Origin: Spirogloea muscicola
Lineage: Eukaryota > Streptophyta > Zygnematophyceae > Spirogloeales > Spirogloeaceae
DNA: 17,442 nt
Direction of reading: 5' to 3'
Assembly (NCBI GenBank): GCA_009602725.1
Contig: WELB01000010.1
Location: 1 to 17,442 of the forward strand
Below, piece by piece: positions 8,094 to 17,395 of this stretch. Both the position numbers and the translations under genes were made by a program. Below the pieces are notes generated by a model. That model was not told the origin of the DNA and did not search any database. It saw nothing but the letters and a program-made list of their open reading frames with translations. Within the stretch, counting starts at the first letter, position 1, and the number at the start of each line of letters is the position of its first letter.

Positions 8094-8295
8094 ACACGTG
8101 GAAGCTTCTAGCGCCTCGGGCGAAGCCGGGCTGCGGCGGGGGGGGGGCGATCCCTGCCGCCCCATCCGACGGCACCCGCTCAGCGGCTGCGCCACGTCAC
8201 CGAGCTGCCGCGTGGCTAGATCTGCGCAGAGCCCGAGCCAAGACGCTGCCACGAGTCGAGCGCAGATCGATGCACGTGGCCACTGTCCACGTGGC
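8094..8295 (+). promoter_or_regulatory. Cluster of ACGT-core (ABRE/G-box) sites upstream of the LEA gene
   Basis: Four ACGT-core sites lie within 200 bases and 180-380 bases upstream of the LEA start codon: ACACGTGG (8094-8101), CCACGTCA (8192-8199), CACGTGGC (8273-8280) and CCACGTGGC (8287-8295). Two are exact CACGTGGC cores, the plant ABA-responsive element bound by bZIP factors, and lie 14 bases apart. In land plants paired ABREs drive LEA genes under drought and cold. A similar role here is inferred from position and sequence only. Confidence 0.6.
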
Positions 8296-8472
8296 AGTCA
8301 CGCTGGCGCCCGCCCGGTGGTCGCCCGCCTGCCATCTCAGCGGCGGCGCGCCAGGCCCCCTCCAGCCGGCACTACTTCCCCGACTCAGCCCCCCCCCATC
8401 ACTCCCGCCCTCCCCCCGCTCTCCCAGCGCCACCTCGCCCCGCCGCCCGCTTCCTCTACTCTCTCAGGCACC

Positions 8473-9778
8473 ATGGCCGCCGCCCTCTCCTCCGTCAGCT
8501 CGCTCGGCGCTGCCACCGCCGCCCCCGCGGCGCAGCGCCTCTCCAGCAAGAGCAATGTCGCCGTCGCTCCCGCTGCCGTGAAGCTCGCTCCTCGCAGGGC
8601 CGCCTGCTCCCTGTGCATCCGCGCCGATGAGGTGTGCTCCCGCACTTCTCCTTCTCCTACATCACTGGATGCTCATATTCATGCCTGTTTGGCACCCTCA
8701 TTGACGTCCATGCAGCTGCATAGCTTGTAGTTGTAGCTTCAGACGGAGGATTACAGCTGGTATGCTAGTAGATATATCATTGACATCACCAGTGAACGTG
8801 CTGCCTGACTCCCATCTCTATGCTGCTGGAATCTTCCTCCCAGAGCCGGCCTGTATCCGATGCCACTGATGCTGTGAGCCGCCAGGCACAGAAAGTGGGC
8901 GATTTCATTGGTGGACTTGCCGAGGATGCCCAGAACGCGGCTGGCAAGACCGGTGATGAGGTGAAGAGGCAGCTCCATGACGCTCAGAGTAATGCTGAGG
9001 GTCAGGCCAAGGGTGCTGCCCGGGAGGCCGACAAGACCCTCGACCAAGGTGAGATAATTCTGTAGTGTTCTAATATTTACTCTAAAGTAAACGTTCTGGA
9101 AGTGTTTTGACGGTTGCCCGTGACCCGTGACCCCTTCAGTAGAGAGCTACATTTGATCAAACGAGTCGACTATACATGCTTCGAACTTTGTCAACTCCAG
9201 TGGGTCCTGAATTGCGTGGATGCATTACTTCCTGCCCAGGGTCTAGCTTTGGTGAGGATATCAAGCAGGATGCCAAGAGTGCTGGTAACAAGATTCAGGA
9301 CGCTGCCCAGGATACCTGGGACCAGGCCAAGAACCTGGGCAAGGACGCTCAGAGGCAGGCTGACCGAGTTGTGGTATAAACCCTAAATTTCCTCGAAACA
9401 GTTCCATTGATGATTAGCTGAGAATCATATGTGACTTGCGCACTTATCTGGCCTTACAATTGCCATCTTTGTGCAGTTTCTGTCTCGACACTTGTTGCTT
9501 GACACTGACTGTTGAGAAAATGCTTGCTTTGGCAGAGTGATGTGCAGGACAGCACTCGTGATGCCACCTCTGATGCCAAGGCCACTGCACGCGACCTCCA
9601 GGGTGACTTGAAGAGTGCTTCCAGGGATACTGAGAACTCGGCCAAGTCTGCCTCTCGCGATGTCGAGGGCTCTGCCAAGTCTGCCGCTAATGACCTTGGA
9701 GATGCTGCTCGGAATGCCACTCATGACGCCGCAAATGCTGCAGATAGAACCGTCTCTGATGTGCAGAGGAAGTTGTAA
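8473..9778 (+). CDS. Chloroplast-targeted group-3 LEA-like protein (hiC6-type)
   Basis: Four exons with GT-AG introns and consistent phases: 8473-8631, 8844-9048, 9240-9373 and 9536-9778, giving about 246 residues. The start sits in a good context (GCACCATGG). Residues 1 to about 50 are rich in Ala, Ser, Val and Lys/Arg with no acidic residues until the end, a typical chloroplast transit peptide. The rest is hydrophilic, rich in Ala, Asp, Lys, Gln and Ser, without Cys and nearly without aromatics. It is built of degenerate 11-residue amphipathic repeats such as DAQNAAGKTGDEVKRQ, DIKQDAKSAGNKIQDAAQD and SAKSASRDVEGSAKSAANDL. This is the group-3 LEA pattern: disordered in solution, helical on drying or near membranes. 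Chlorella vulgaris hiC6/hiC12, induced by cold hardening and located in the chloroplast, have the same layout. The upstream ACGT-core cluster suits stress induction. A single copy is seen here. Confidence 0.88.
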
Positions 9779-9829
9779 AATTGTATCAAGCTTTTGTTTG
9801 TACACGAGAATCTGGTTGACATGTCATTA

Positions 9830-10420
9830 TTCGCTAAGAATTTTGATTTGGATCATTGAGATCCTGCAGTTTTGTAAAGACACTTTGAGACACTTTGAGC
9901 AAGAAAATGAGCAGGGAAAATGGCGTTTGCACATTTTAACAATGTATAACTGAGTCGCTTTCATTTGAAAGATGATTGTAAAAAAATTTTCGGCTTTTGG
10001 GTATATGGGAAAATACATGATAATTGTGTATCATCTAATTTAATACATCACAAAAATGAATCAGACAAAACCAGGTGAATCTTATTGTGAACATTGATAG
10101 TGAAACAATTATACACCAATCCCACACCAAATATAATCTATTATTAGTCATACTCTACCAATCACAGTTACTATCTACGCACATTTAACCTGCATCTGAT
10201 AAGTAGTCTTAAATGCTCATAATTGAATGCTCATAAGAGCTAGTGCAATGCGTTAATGACACGGTTTGTAGGGATCTGGAAGGAAACTATACTCGCTTTT
10301 TGTAGAAATCTGAAAGGTAAATGGAAGACTATACTTTACAATTGAATTCCTTCCCAAACCTGTACGATAATTCATTACCTTAACAATTTAAAAACATCAA
10401 TGAAGTTACTCACTCAATGC
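9830..10420. other. AT-rich island without recognisable genes
   Basis: Base composition changes sharply from GC-rich to strongly AT-rich just after the LEA gene and returns gradually by about 10450. No frame in it encodes a recognisable domain. Small imperfect repeats are present: GACACTTTGA twice in tandem at 9879-9898, AATGCTCATAA twice near 10210-10240, and a diverged ~45-base doublet ending GACTATAC around 10265-10340. It may be organelle-derived, a matrix-attachment-like spacer, or an old insertion. Confidence 0.6.
9873..9877 (+). terminator. Candidate polyadenylation signal TGTAA of the LEA gene
   Basis: TGTAA, the usual green-algal polyadenylation signal, occurs 95 bases after the LEA stop codon. 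Another copy lies at 9977-9981, and one overlaps the stop codon itself. The first downstream one is at a typical distance. Because this region is AT-rich, chance matches are possible. Confidence 0.4.
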
Positions 10421-11320
10421 CTTCCTCCCTCCACTCCTGCTTGAATAGTCTAGCTGACGACAAATTCCAAGTTGTCTCGGCGGGCGTTGTGGCATCGAAC
10501 ATATTTGAGACCCGTGCATGCTACTGGGCAGCGTCCGAAACCCACCAAGATAATCTGACTGGAACAAGCTGGAAAGCCAACAGCACTGGATTCAGCGCGC
10601 GTACAAGTGATCCAAGCAATTCTGCACAAAGAAAATCTAGCTTAGAGCTCTAAGCTCTACTGATCATCAAAACCTCTTTAAATCCATATGTGGGAAGTTG
10701 TATTGGTGTTGCTTCAGATCACCATTTTACCCCTGATGTTGGCACAGCAAGCAACCGAGATGGATTGTTGAGAATTACCATTATGCTTTCTTCATGCGAC
10801 TATCTGACACAACCTCGTATAACCCCCTTTGAATTCATAAGTTGCCCAACTGTCCTTTTCTTGGTAGTAGTAAATGATAAAATAACTCGCAGCCCTCTTC
10901 GTGACCAGGGGCTGAGCGCATGTTATGTGAGTCACTGCAGCGTGGGCAAACAGGGGCAAGAAATGTGTATCAACATGATTGTACACTGCAGAGTCCTCAA
11001 CCTTGCACATGTGTACACGGGTGTTTAAGTTACTGACGGGTCCGGAGCCTCGACTTGAGCCGCACACAGCCTGACGTGTTTTCCTTCTTTGCTAACCATA
11101 CTTGCACACCGATGTGTTGCTTGTCTGCAGCATATTCAGCTTCAACTCGGGGTTCCTGAGCAGGCATCCTTTGCAATCTGTACAGTTTCCAGCTCCTTTG
11201 GACCTAGCCTTCCTAGTCCAGATTCGAGCAGTCAACCACATACGTGGTGACCATGTCGACAATGATGCGCGGCGCCGCCCGGCGTGGTGGCCATCCTTCG
11301 TGGTACTTGCTTGGTTGTAA
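10421..11320. other. Intergenic stretch, no supported gene
   Basis: Two plus-strand frames (10417-10653 and 10690-11028) stay open. Their products have no recognisable domain, no repeated or amphipathic structure, and codon use unlike the neighbouring genes. I do not call them genes. No RNA gene was recognised. Confidence 0.4.
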
Positions 11321-11429
11321 ATAGAAGTAAGCTTTCCAGAGAAAAGCCAGCCCACACTGGAGCCTTAGAGGGCCTGTTTTTGCCTTCGAGTGTGTGGGAG
11401 AAGAATGACTTTTCCAGTTTATGGGCAAT

Positions 11430-11735
11430 ACTGCCTCATTTGGTCAGCCTGCGGTTCTGTGGAGTGGCGAAGCACTCCCAATCCTCTCTGCGGCTGCTCA
11501 ACAGGGGATATTGAGCACCAGTGGCAGAGAGGCCAGCCCAAAAGAGAAAGTCTCTTTTCAACCTTCGAGCTTTGTTCATTATCTTCTGGACTGGCCGATT
11601 ACAGCCATCGCCCTCCACTGTAAGAGTCTTTCTTCTCGCTTTGCTTCGCTTCATATGGCCCAACGCTTTGTGCCTGAGCAAGTGTATTGACGTGATTCAT
11701 GCACGCCGCGCGCGCCTTCTCTCTGCGGACTAAGC
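11430..11735 (+). mobile_element. LINE 3' end (LLNRGY terminus plus CGCGCGCC-type tail)
   Basis: The plus strand ends SSLRLLNRGY with TGA at 11512-11514, a variant of the family terminus. Downstream, TGCCTGAGCAAGTGTATTG (11671-11689) and CCGCGCGCGCCTTCTCTC (11706-11723) match the tail after the long copy at 6798-6935. A piece resembling the hairpin-type tail (GAGGCCAGCCCAAAAGAGAAAG) lies between, so tail types may be mixed here. Confidence 0.6.
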
Positions 11736-11814
11736 TGCCCCTCAGGATCAGCGGCCGTCTCTCTCTTCTATCTCAACCCCCCTTAGTCGATTCTGCAACG
11801 TCGTGTGTCAGCCT

Positions 11815-12035
11815 GTTGGCAGCGAGCTCAGGCTCATGCTTTGCACCAGAAAGCTGGTCGAGCTCTAGCTGGTGGCATAGGGCTTGTCAATTGCCGTCCG
11901 GTATTCGAGCATCAGTTGGCAACCTCTACGTGCTGACTCGTGGTTACTGGGAGGGTCAGCTTAGCAGAAGGTGATGTACATCTGTCAACGTGCTTGCATC
12001 TGTGCTGGGCCACTCCGGCCTTGCATCACTGAATG
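11815..12035 (+). mobile_element. LINE 3' end (LYVLTRGY terminus, stop codon lost)
   Basis: The DNA from 11826 encodes the family stretch AHALHQKAGRALAGG in one frame and, after a shift, GNLYVLTRGY in another. The usual TGA is mutated to TGG, so the frame reads on (WEGQLSRR) to a later stop. The tail (GGGTCAGCTTAGCAGAAGG, GTGCTTGCAT, GGGCCACTCCGGCC) aligns with the tail of the copy at 3900-4107. Similarity to copy A on the minus strand (2924-3421) is high in the HALHQKAGRAL part. Confidence 0.7.
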
Positions 12036-12084
12036 CACACTCCATTCGCCCAAGCACAACAGAACAACAGCTCTTTCAGTATGA

Positions 12085-12240
12085 GGCAGGTGCTGTAGAG
12101 AGCCAGCCCAGAAAGCATGAAAAGGTCCGAAAGGGCCAAGAGGCGCCTAAGCCACACAGCTATGCAAGAGACTGCAGCGGATGGGAGATTAATAACTCCG
12201 AGGTTAGCAGCAGCAAGTGGGATGACGGTGCAGCTTAGGA
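12085..12240 (-). mobile_element. Degenerate hairpin-type LINE tail with decayed C-terminus
   Basis: On the plus strand, GAGCCAGCCCAGAAAGCATG, AAAAGGTCCGAAAGGGCC and CACACAGCTATGCAAGAGACTG match the piece at 4500-4625 and the hairpin-type tails elsewhere. To its right, the minus strand reads CTGCTAACCTCGGAGTTATTAA, a frame-shifted remnant of LLT-RGY-stop. The left arm of the hairpin is degenerate. Confidence 0.55.
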
Positions 12241-12397
12241 CAGGGAGAAGAAGTGGCTTCGGTTATGTAGCCCCACTTGTGTCACTAGCGTCTGCGTGGA
12301 ACAGTGTGATCTGCCTCCCTTGCTCTCCATGCGCAAGCGACCGCGCGGCACTCGGCTGCTGACTCGGGATTCCTAGGCGTCCCATTCGCGGTAGTGC

Positions 12398-12467
12398 CTT
12401 GCAGAGAAGAAAGTGCTCGCCCTCGTGAGAACAGGGGCTGGAAAAGCCAGCCCAAAAGCTTGCGGAG
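12398..12467 (-). mobile_element. 52-bp hairpin-type LINE tail fragment near the S1 gene start
   Basis: Bases 12407-12458 match the terminal part of the hairpin-type tail: AAGAAAGTGCTCGCCC, then GGGCTGG-AAAAG-CCAGCCC (12435-12453), then AAAAG. It is flanked by CTTGCAGAG (12398-12406) and CTTGCGGAG (12459-12467), a possible 9-bp target-site duplication with one mismatch. It would be an extremely 5'-truncated minus-strand insertion. Its right edge is 131 bases upstream of the S1 gene start codon. Confidence 0.65.
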
Positions 12468-12597
12468 CCTGCCCCTCCGCAGCCCCTGTACCCCGGCCGA
12501 GGGCCCGCCGCTCTGCAGCCGCCGCCGCCGCACTCCCGCTGGGCTCGGCGGCTCCGCCAGCCCCGTCCCCCCGCACCGCCGCCGCACTCCCGCCGCC

Positions 12598-15500
12598 ATG
12601 GNCTGCCGCAGCTGCGGGCCCGCCGCAGCTGCCTGCCGCGCCGCCCGCCGGCCCGGCGCCTGCAGGCCTACCTAGTCGAGGCTTCGCCTGCGGCGCTGGA
12701 CGCCGCCACCACCAGGGCCGGCGATGAAAGTGGCGACGACGATTCCGAGGCCGCTGAGACCGAGGGGTCGCCCACGCCGCCGCCGCCGCCGCCGCCTCCA
12801 GAGGAGGCTGGGCGGCCCGAGGAGGAGGCGGCGTCGGCGGAGGAGAGGTTGGCCGGCAGCCTGGTGTCGGTGGCGGACCGGCCGTCCCAGATAGGCGTCG
12901 CCGACACGCTCCCGGCCGACGAGCTGGCCGCCGGCCTGGCGCACCCGGCCCAGGAGGAGGCGCCCTCGCAGCAGGGCGGCGCCGCGGACGTCAGGGCCAG
13001 TCTGGGCACGCACGCGGGCAGGCCTGGTGCCGCAGACGGCGCATATGTGCCACGCGTCGGGGACCGCGTCCTGGCCGTGGTGGTCGCCGCTAATGACCGC
13101 GGCGCTGACCTCGACATCGGCGCAGCCAAACCCGCACGGCTGCTGCCGCGAGAAGCGGCTCCGCTGGACCTCTTCGGCAAAGACGACGAGCCGTGGGCGC
13201 TGCCGGTACACAGCCCAGGCGGTCAAGAGGGGGAGGCAGGGGGTGTGAGCTCTGAAGAGGCCATAGAGGCAGCAGAGGGGGGGTCCAGCTCTGTAGTACA
13301 GGAGGAGGACGCCACTGCCCGCTCGGCGGAGCTCAGAGGCCGAGCTCGGGTTCTCAGGGATCCCCCGCCCGTCGGCAGCGACGTAGACTATCGGTGAGCA
13401 TCCAGCTTCTCACACCAGCATCACATGGGAGTCTGGACACTGCAAGGCGCTTGCTTTGTCATCTCCTTACAACCCATGCTAGTGAGCAGCTTTGCTGCTG
13501 CCCTGCTGCAAGACTGTTGGGCGTACTGGCTAAGAATGTCCAGCTTAGAGTAGAAACTAGTGGTGCGGCGCAGGGTTGGCTCTGAGCAAGCCTCTCATCT
13601 GCTGTGCAGGGGACAGCCAGGCTCAGACAGGAGGATTGCGGCTGAGGTCGGAAGCACCTACATTGTGGAGGTGATTGGAGAGACGCTGAGTGGGCAGCCC
13701 CTCGTCTCTGCTGCCAAGGTAGCGAGGCGGGTCGCATGGCAGCGCGTGGATCAGGTGAACGCCCTGTCCTCACCCGACATCACGGGGGAGCTTTAGCGCC
13801 AGTGTGCTGTGGGTCCCGTTGGGTTGCCTGGTCAGGCTTGCCTAGCCATCATGATTACTGTTGCAAGCCTCTTGTTGGGTGCGAATCACTGCAGCGACAG
13901 CCCCGGCTGCAGCCGCTTGAGGCGAAGCCTGTGAGCCAGAGTCGAATGTTCCAAGGTTTAGGCAGTCGCAGTGAGGATGGGTGATGTTGGAGTAGGCAGT
14001 GGTCAAGCTGCTGCACAAGCAGATGCTTCAGCTCGAACCTTCTCTTGGCAGATATGGAAGGAGAAGGAGCCTGTACACGTGAAAATCACGGAGGTCAACA
14101 CCGGCGGGTTGGCCACAAAGATTGAGGTCAGCTTCGTGTTAACCTGCAAAGTGCTGATGTCATAGGCCAGTCTGGCCGAGTTTTGTGCCATGACGTGGTG
14201 AACCAGAGGGTACTCGCAGGATATGGCATGCACACATGGAAGACGTGTAAGATGTCCTTGATTTGTTGGGATGTGTGACAGGGCTTACGAGCCTTCCTTC
14301 CAACGTCACACGTCTACGGTGCAGAACTTGGCGAGAGAGATCCAAAGACTCTGGTAAGTGCTCGACACCTTGCAAGGAGCCAAGCTCAAACCGGAGCACT
14401 GCTGTCCGTTACTTAGGAAATACTGCATCGCTTCCCTTGTCTGTTTCACATCAAAGACAACAGCTCGCCTTGTCTACGTCTGAATTGATTGTGGCAGGTT
14501 GGTCAAACGCTGTCCGTTCGCATAATTGAGGCCAACGAGCAAACAGGCCGGCTTGTCATCAGCGAGAAGAAGGCTCGAGACTATGAGGTCCTTCCTCAGA
14601 ACGTGTAACTCTCCGTGGAGCTTCCAGAGTTGCTCAATGACATGGTCTTGTTCTTGGTCGCAATCTCTGTGGTGTCAGTCTCGCATAGCAAAGCTGAAGA
14701 AGGTGTAAAGAAGGCTGGTTTCGGACTTGGCAACTTTGAGATTGGTCGGGCTTTTGCAAGTCATGGGAGGGCCACATCTTCCAAAGAGTGTCAGGGAAAG
14801 GCTTGCCTGGTGTTGAGCCCAAGGTTGCTTGCATGAGGCACAGGAGTACAAGAAGCTGCGCTTTGGCAGTCTCGTTGACGGAGTCGTGTCCAAGCTTGCA
14901 TCCTATGGCGCATTTGTGGACATCGATGGCACCACGCGGAGGTATGTGCCAGCCTGTAGCTCACGCATGTGGACATGTGTGAATGGGCTGTGCGGATTTG
15001 GTTCTTCATGACGTGCCTGTCCCACTCGAAGAGAGAGCTAGAGTTTCACATTGAGGGTGTGCAAGCAGCTGCATTGAGGGCTAGGTGCACTGAGGACTAA
15101 GGTACTACTCTATTCTATGCTTGTGAGGAGGAGGCAGAAGCTTGAGCACAGTTGAGGTCCATTGACTATCTTGTGCCACTGTGTATTTTGTAGTGGCCTC
15201 CTCCACATTTCCAATGTGTCTCGGAGGAGGATAGACAAGGTGGAGGACGTGTTTGCTGTTGGAGACGGAGTGCGAGCGCTGGTCGTCAGCAGCGATTTCT
15301 CGTCCAATCGCATTGCTCTAAGGTAGGCAACACAGGCTGCCCACTCATAGCTTCGTTGTCCTGGTCTGATGTGTTCCATGTCCAATGATGCGGCTCTCAA
15401 GCGTCATTGTGTGCAGCAGCCGTCTCATTTTTGCTACTCCTCCCACATGAGGGTTGAGCAAGCACCTGAGCCAGTGGGGTGCGAATGTCTAACGTGTGCA

Positions 15501-15939
15501 GCACAAGAGATCTTGAAGCTGTGGATGGGCTGATTCTGACAGACAAGGAGGTGAGCATCATCATCCTTTGGCGCAGCTGCTCTGCGTAAGAGCTTCCCAT
15601 AGGACACACAATGCTTACATCAAGAAGAAGCAGCAGCTGTGGAAGGCCTTTCAGCTGTTGCAGCTGTTGAAGAACCTCGTTGGGCTTCAAGAGACATCAG
15701 AATGTGAGAGGAGACCACAGTAAATTTGACCTGGCCAACATGACCTCCAATTTCATCCCGTAATGCAGCGAGTCTGGGCAGAAGCGGAGACAATGGCGGG
15801 TCGCTTCCTGGAGGCTGCAGAAGAGCCGCAGGAGGACAACCGAGGAGAAAACTTCAGGCACGATGAAGGCGTTCCTGAGGATCTACCTTTCGCTAATGCG
15901 GACTTTGCCCGAGAAGGCTTTTCGCCGGAAGCAACATAG
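12598..15939 (+). CDS. Chloroplast S1-domain RNA-binding protein (SRRP1-like)
   Basis: Nine exons: 12598-13393, 13610-13754, 14052-14126, 14282-14353, 14498-14587, 14844-14941, 15194-15322, 15502-15550 and 15769-15939, all GT-AG with matching phases, giving about 541 residues. The start ATG (GCCGCCATGG) is one base out of frame with the rest because of the undetermined base at 12602. The N-terminus is Arg/Leu/Pro/Ala-rich (transit-like), then comes an acidic, Pro-rich linker with eight consecutive prolines. Three S1-type OB folds follow: a weak one near residue 150 (RVGDRVLAVVV), one near 320-389 (VHVKITEVNTGGLATKIEG...LVISEKKA) and a strong one near 399-469 (LVDGVVSKLASYGAFVDIDG, GLLHISNVS). 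The ending TRDLEAVDGLILTDKERVWAEAE is what I recall for Arabidopsis At3g23700 (SRRP1), a chloroplast protein linked to RNA processing. Plastid ribosomal protein S1 itself is the main alternative. Confidence 0.85.
12602..12602. other. Undetermined base that breaks the S1 gene frame
   Basis: The single N follows the start codon (ATGG-N-CTGCCG). In the frame of the ATG, translation stops after 25 codons at 12673-12675. In the frame that starts at 12603 it is open for 790 bases and leads into the S1 domains. One extra base at the N would join the two, so the N probably stands for at least two bases. Confidence 0.75.
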
Positions 15940-16408
15940 GACGACCTGCCATCTGGTGACTGTACAAAAGTTGACCACACTTTACATCATTTGACATTCT
16001 GTTTTCTCTTGCTGCCGTAACCAGCCATGGCAGTATATCCTCTGCCAACGTATTGATTAGCATCTGTCACGCCGCTGACTGGATTAGCTTGCTCAAGGTT
16101 CAATCCAGATTTGGAGGCCAGCCAACACATCTGTAGTCAATGCTGGTGCGGCACACAGATCACACAGTCGTGGAGGGCGCCCATTGCTTCCATCATCAGA
16201 AAGAAGAAGCTGAAGGGCTTGCAGGGCTGCACTTGACAACCCTGACCAATAGTCTACTTAGAACCCGACTGCGATTGCGCAATCTGCAGTTCTTGACCAA
16301 CAAGCTTTAGGGCTTTGCTTCACCTCAATTTGGTGGTGGCCTACTTGAGGCCATGACTATATTCTAATTGAAAGGCGGTGGGCGTGAACTGACGGCTAAG
16401 AACTTGTA
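15940..16408. other. Intergenic region between convergent genes
   Basis: About 470 bases between the stop codons of two converging genes. It should hold both 3' UTRs. No additional gene, tRNA or retrotransposon end was recognised, and no confident TGTAA signal was placed for either gene. Confidence 0.5.
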
Positions 16409-17395
16409 TCAATAGTCCAAGTCATCTGCGCCGCCCCAGAAATCATCGTCGTCATTGCCCTTGGCCTTCTTGCCTGTGGCCCCTGCACCATCACCAGGCT
16501 TCCCCTCTCCTGCAGGGCCATCCCGTGGGGTGAATCGCCTGGCACAAAGACAACATGGCAGTGCGCGGCTCAATGACATGCACAGCACAGCGTCGTGATG
16601 CAACTCCTTGAACTTCAGGAGACCTTAGTGTGACCGAGTCGTAGCTGTGCTTCAATAGCTGCCACAAGCATGCTCCTGTACTTGTGGGGCTCGCTGCTTC
16701 TATCACAGACGGTCGCTTCCACACGTGGCGGCCCTGGGTCTGAGCTTGAAACTGCAAGTCAAAGGGGGAGTCGCAACATCAAGCAGGCCTCTGCGCCTGC
16801 CTCTTGAGATTGGCGACCCGATGCATGCTTCAGAGCTGCAGACGAGACCCCTGCAGGATAGGACAGGGACAGCTGGGAGCGCCAGTGCCAGCACGCATGC
16901 GCGTGGCAGCCGCGGTCAGCATAGGCCTCAAGCACTTCCTCCGTCTTCATGGCGGCACGGCTGGCGCTCCCATCGTGGCAGCTGTGAGGCATGGGCGAGG
17001 GAGGAAGGGTGGCGAGGGTGGCAGACCTGCCCTTCTTGCGGCGCGCCGCCTGCTGCTTGCGCTTGACGATGTCCTGGGGCGTCTCGAAGTACCGGCGGCG
17101 GCGGCACTCCTGGATCACGCCCGCCTGCATCACCTGCTTGCGGAAGCGCCGCACCACCGAGTCCGGCGACTCGGTCTCGCCCACAAACACCTGCCCGCAC
17201 CGACAGCCGCCGAGCCGCTTAGCCCGCTGGCCTCGCGTCGCGCAGCAAGGAGGACAGGAAGTGGCACAGCCGAGGCGTCCTCGCCTGCGTGTTGAAGGTG
17301 CCGCGGAACCACATCACATTGGCGAACGCCAGCGAGGGGTCCAGCGCCGCGCCCGGCCCGGCGGTGCTGCCCACGGAGGTCAACGGCGCCACCAT
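16409..17395 (-). CDS. rps21: Organellar (probably chloroplast) ribosomal protein bS21
   Basis: Small-subunit ribosomal protein of the bacterial S21 family. Minus-strand exons are 17395-17285, 17190-17027 and 16538-16409, about 134 residues. The core VFVGETESPDSVVRRF continues with VMQAGVIQECRRRRYFETPQ and DIVKRKQQAARRKKGR, the complete and very basic bS21 fold. The C-terminus adds a linker and an acidic end NDDDDFWGGADDLDY not found in bacterial S21. Intron 2 (16539-17026) is GT-AG. Intron 1 (17191-17284, 94 bases) keeps phase only if the donor is CAG|GCGAGG, a GC-AG intron; it joins FRGTFNTQ to VFVGE. The first Met in the window is at 17395-17393, but the frame stays open to the window edge, so the transit peptide may start beyond it. 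Plastid rather than mitochondrial location is inferred. Confidence 0.85.

Noticed and set aside
8138-8147. Run of ten G as a G-quadruplex regulator
   Set aside because: A single homopolymer run without further nearby G-tracts; also a common sequencing-error site.
7854-8252. Minus-strand open frame as a gene
   Set aside because: It overlaps the LEA regulatory region and shows no recognisable domain; the product looks like a compositional artefact.
10417-11028. Two open plus-strand frames as genes
   Set aside because: Products show no domain, signal or repeat structure, lie in compositionally mixed sequence, and have no supporting splice or start context.
16095-16115. GGTTCAATCC resembling a tRNA T-loop
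   Set aside because: The flanking bases do not form a five-base-pair T stem, and no acceptor, D or anticodon stem can be placed upstream.
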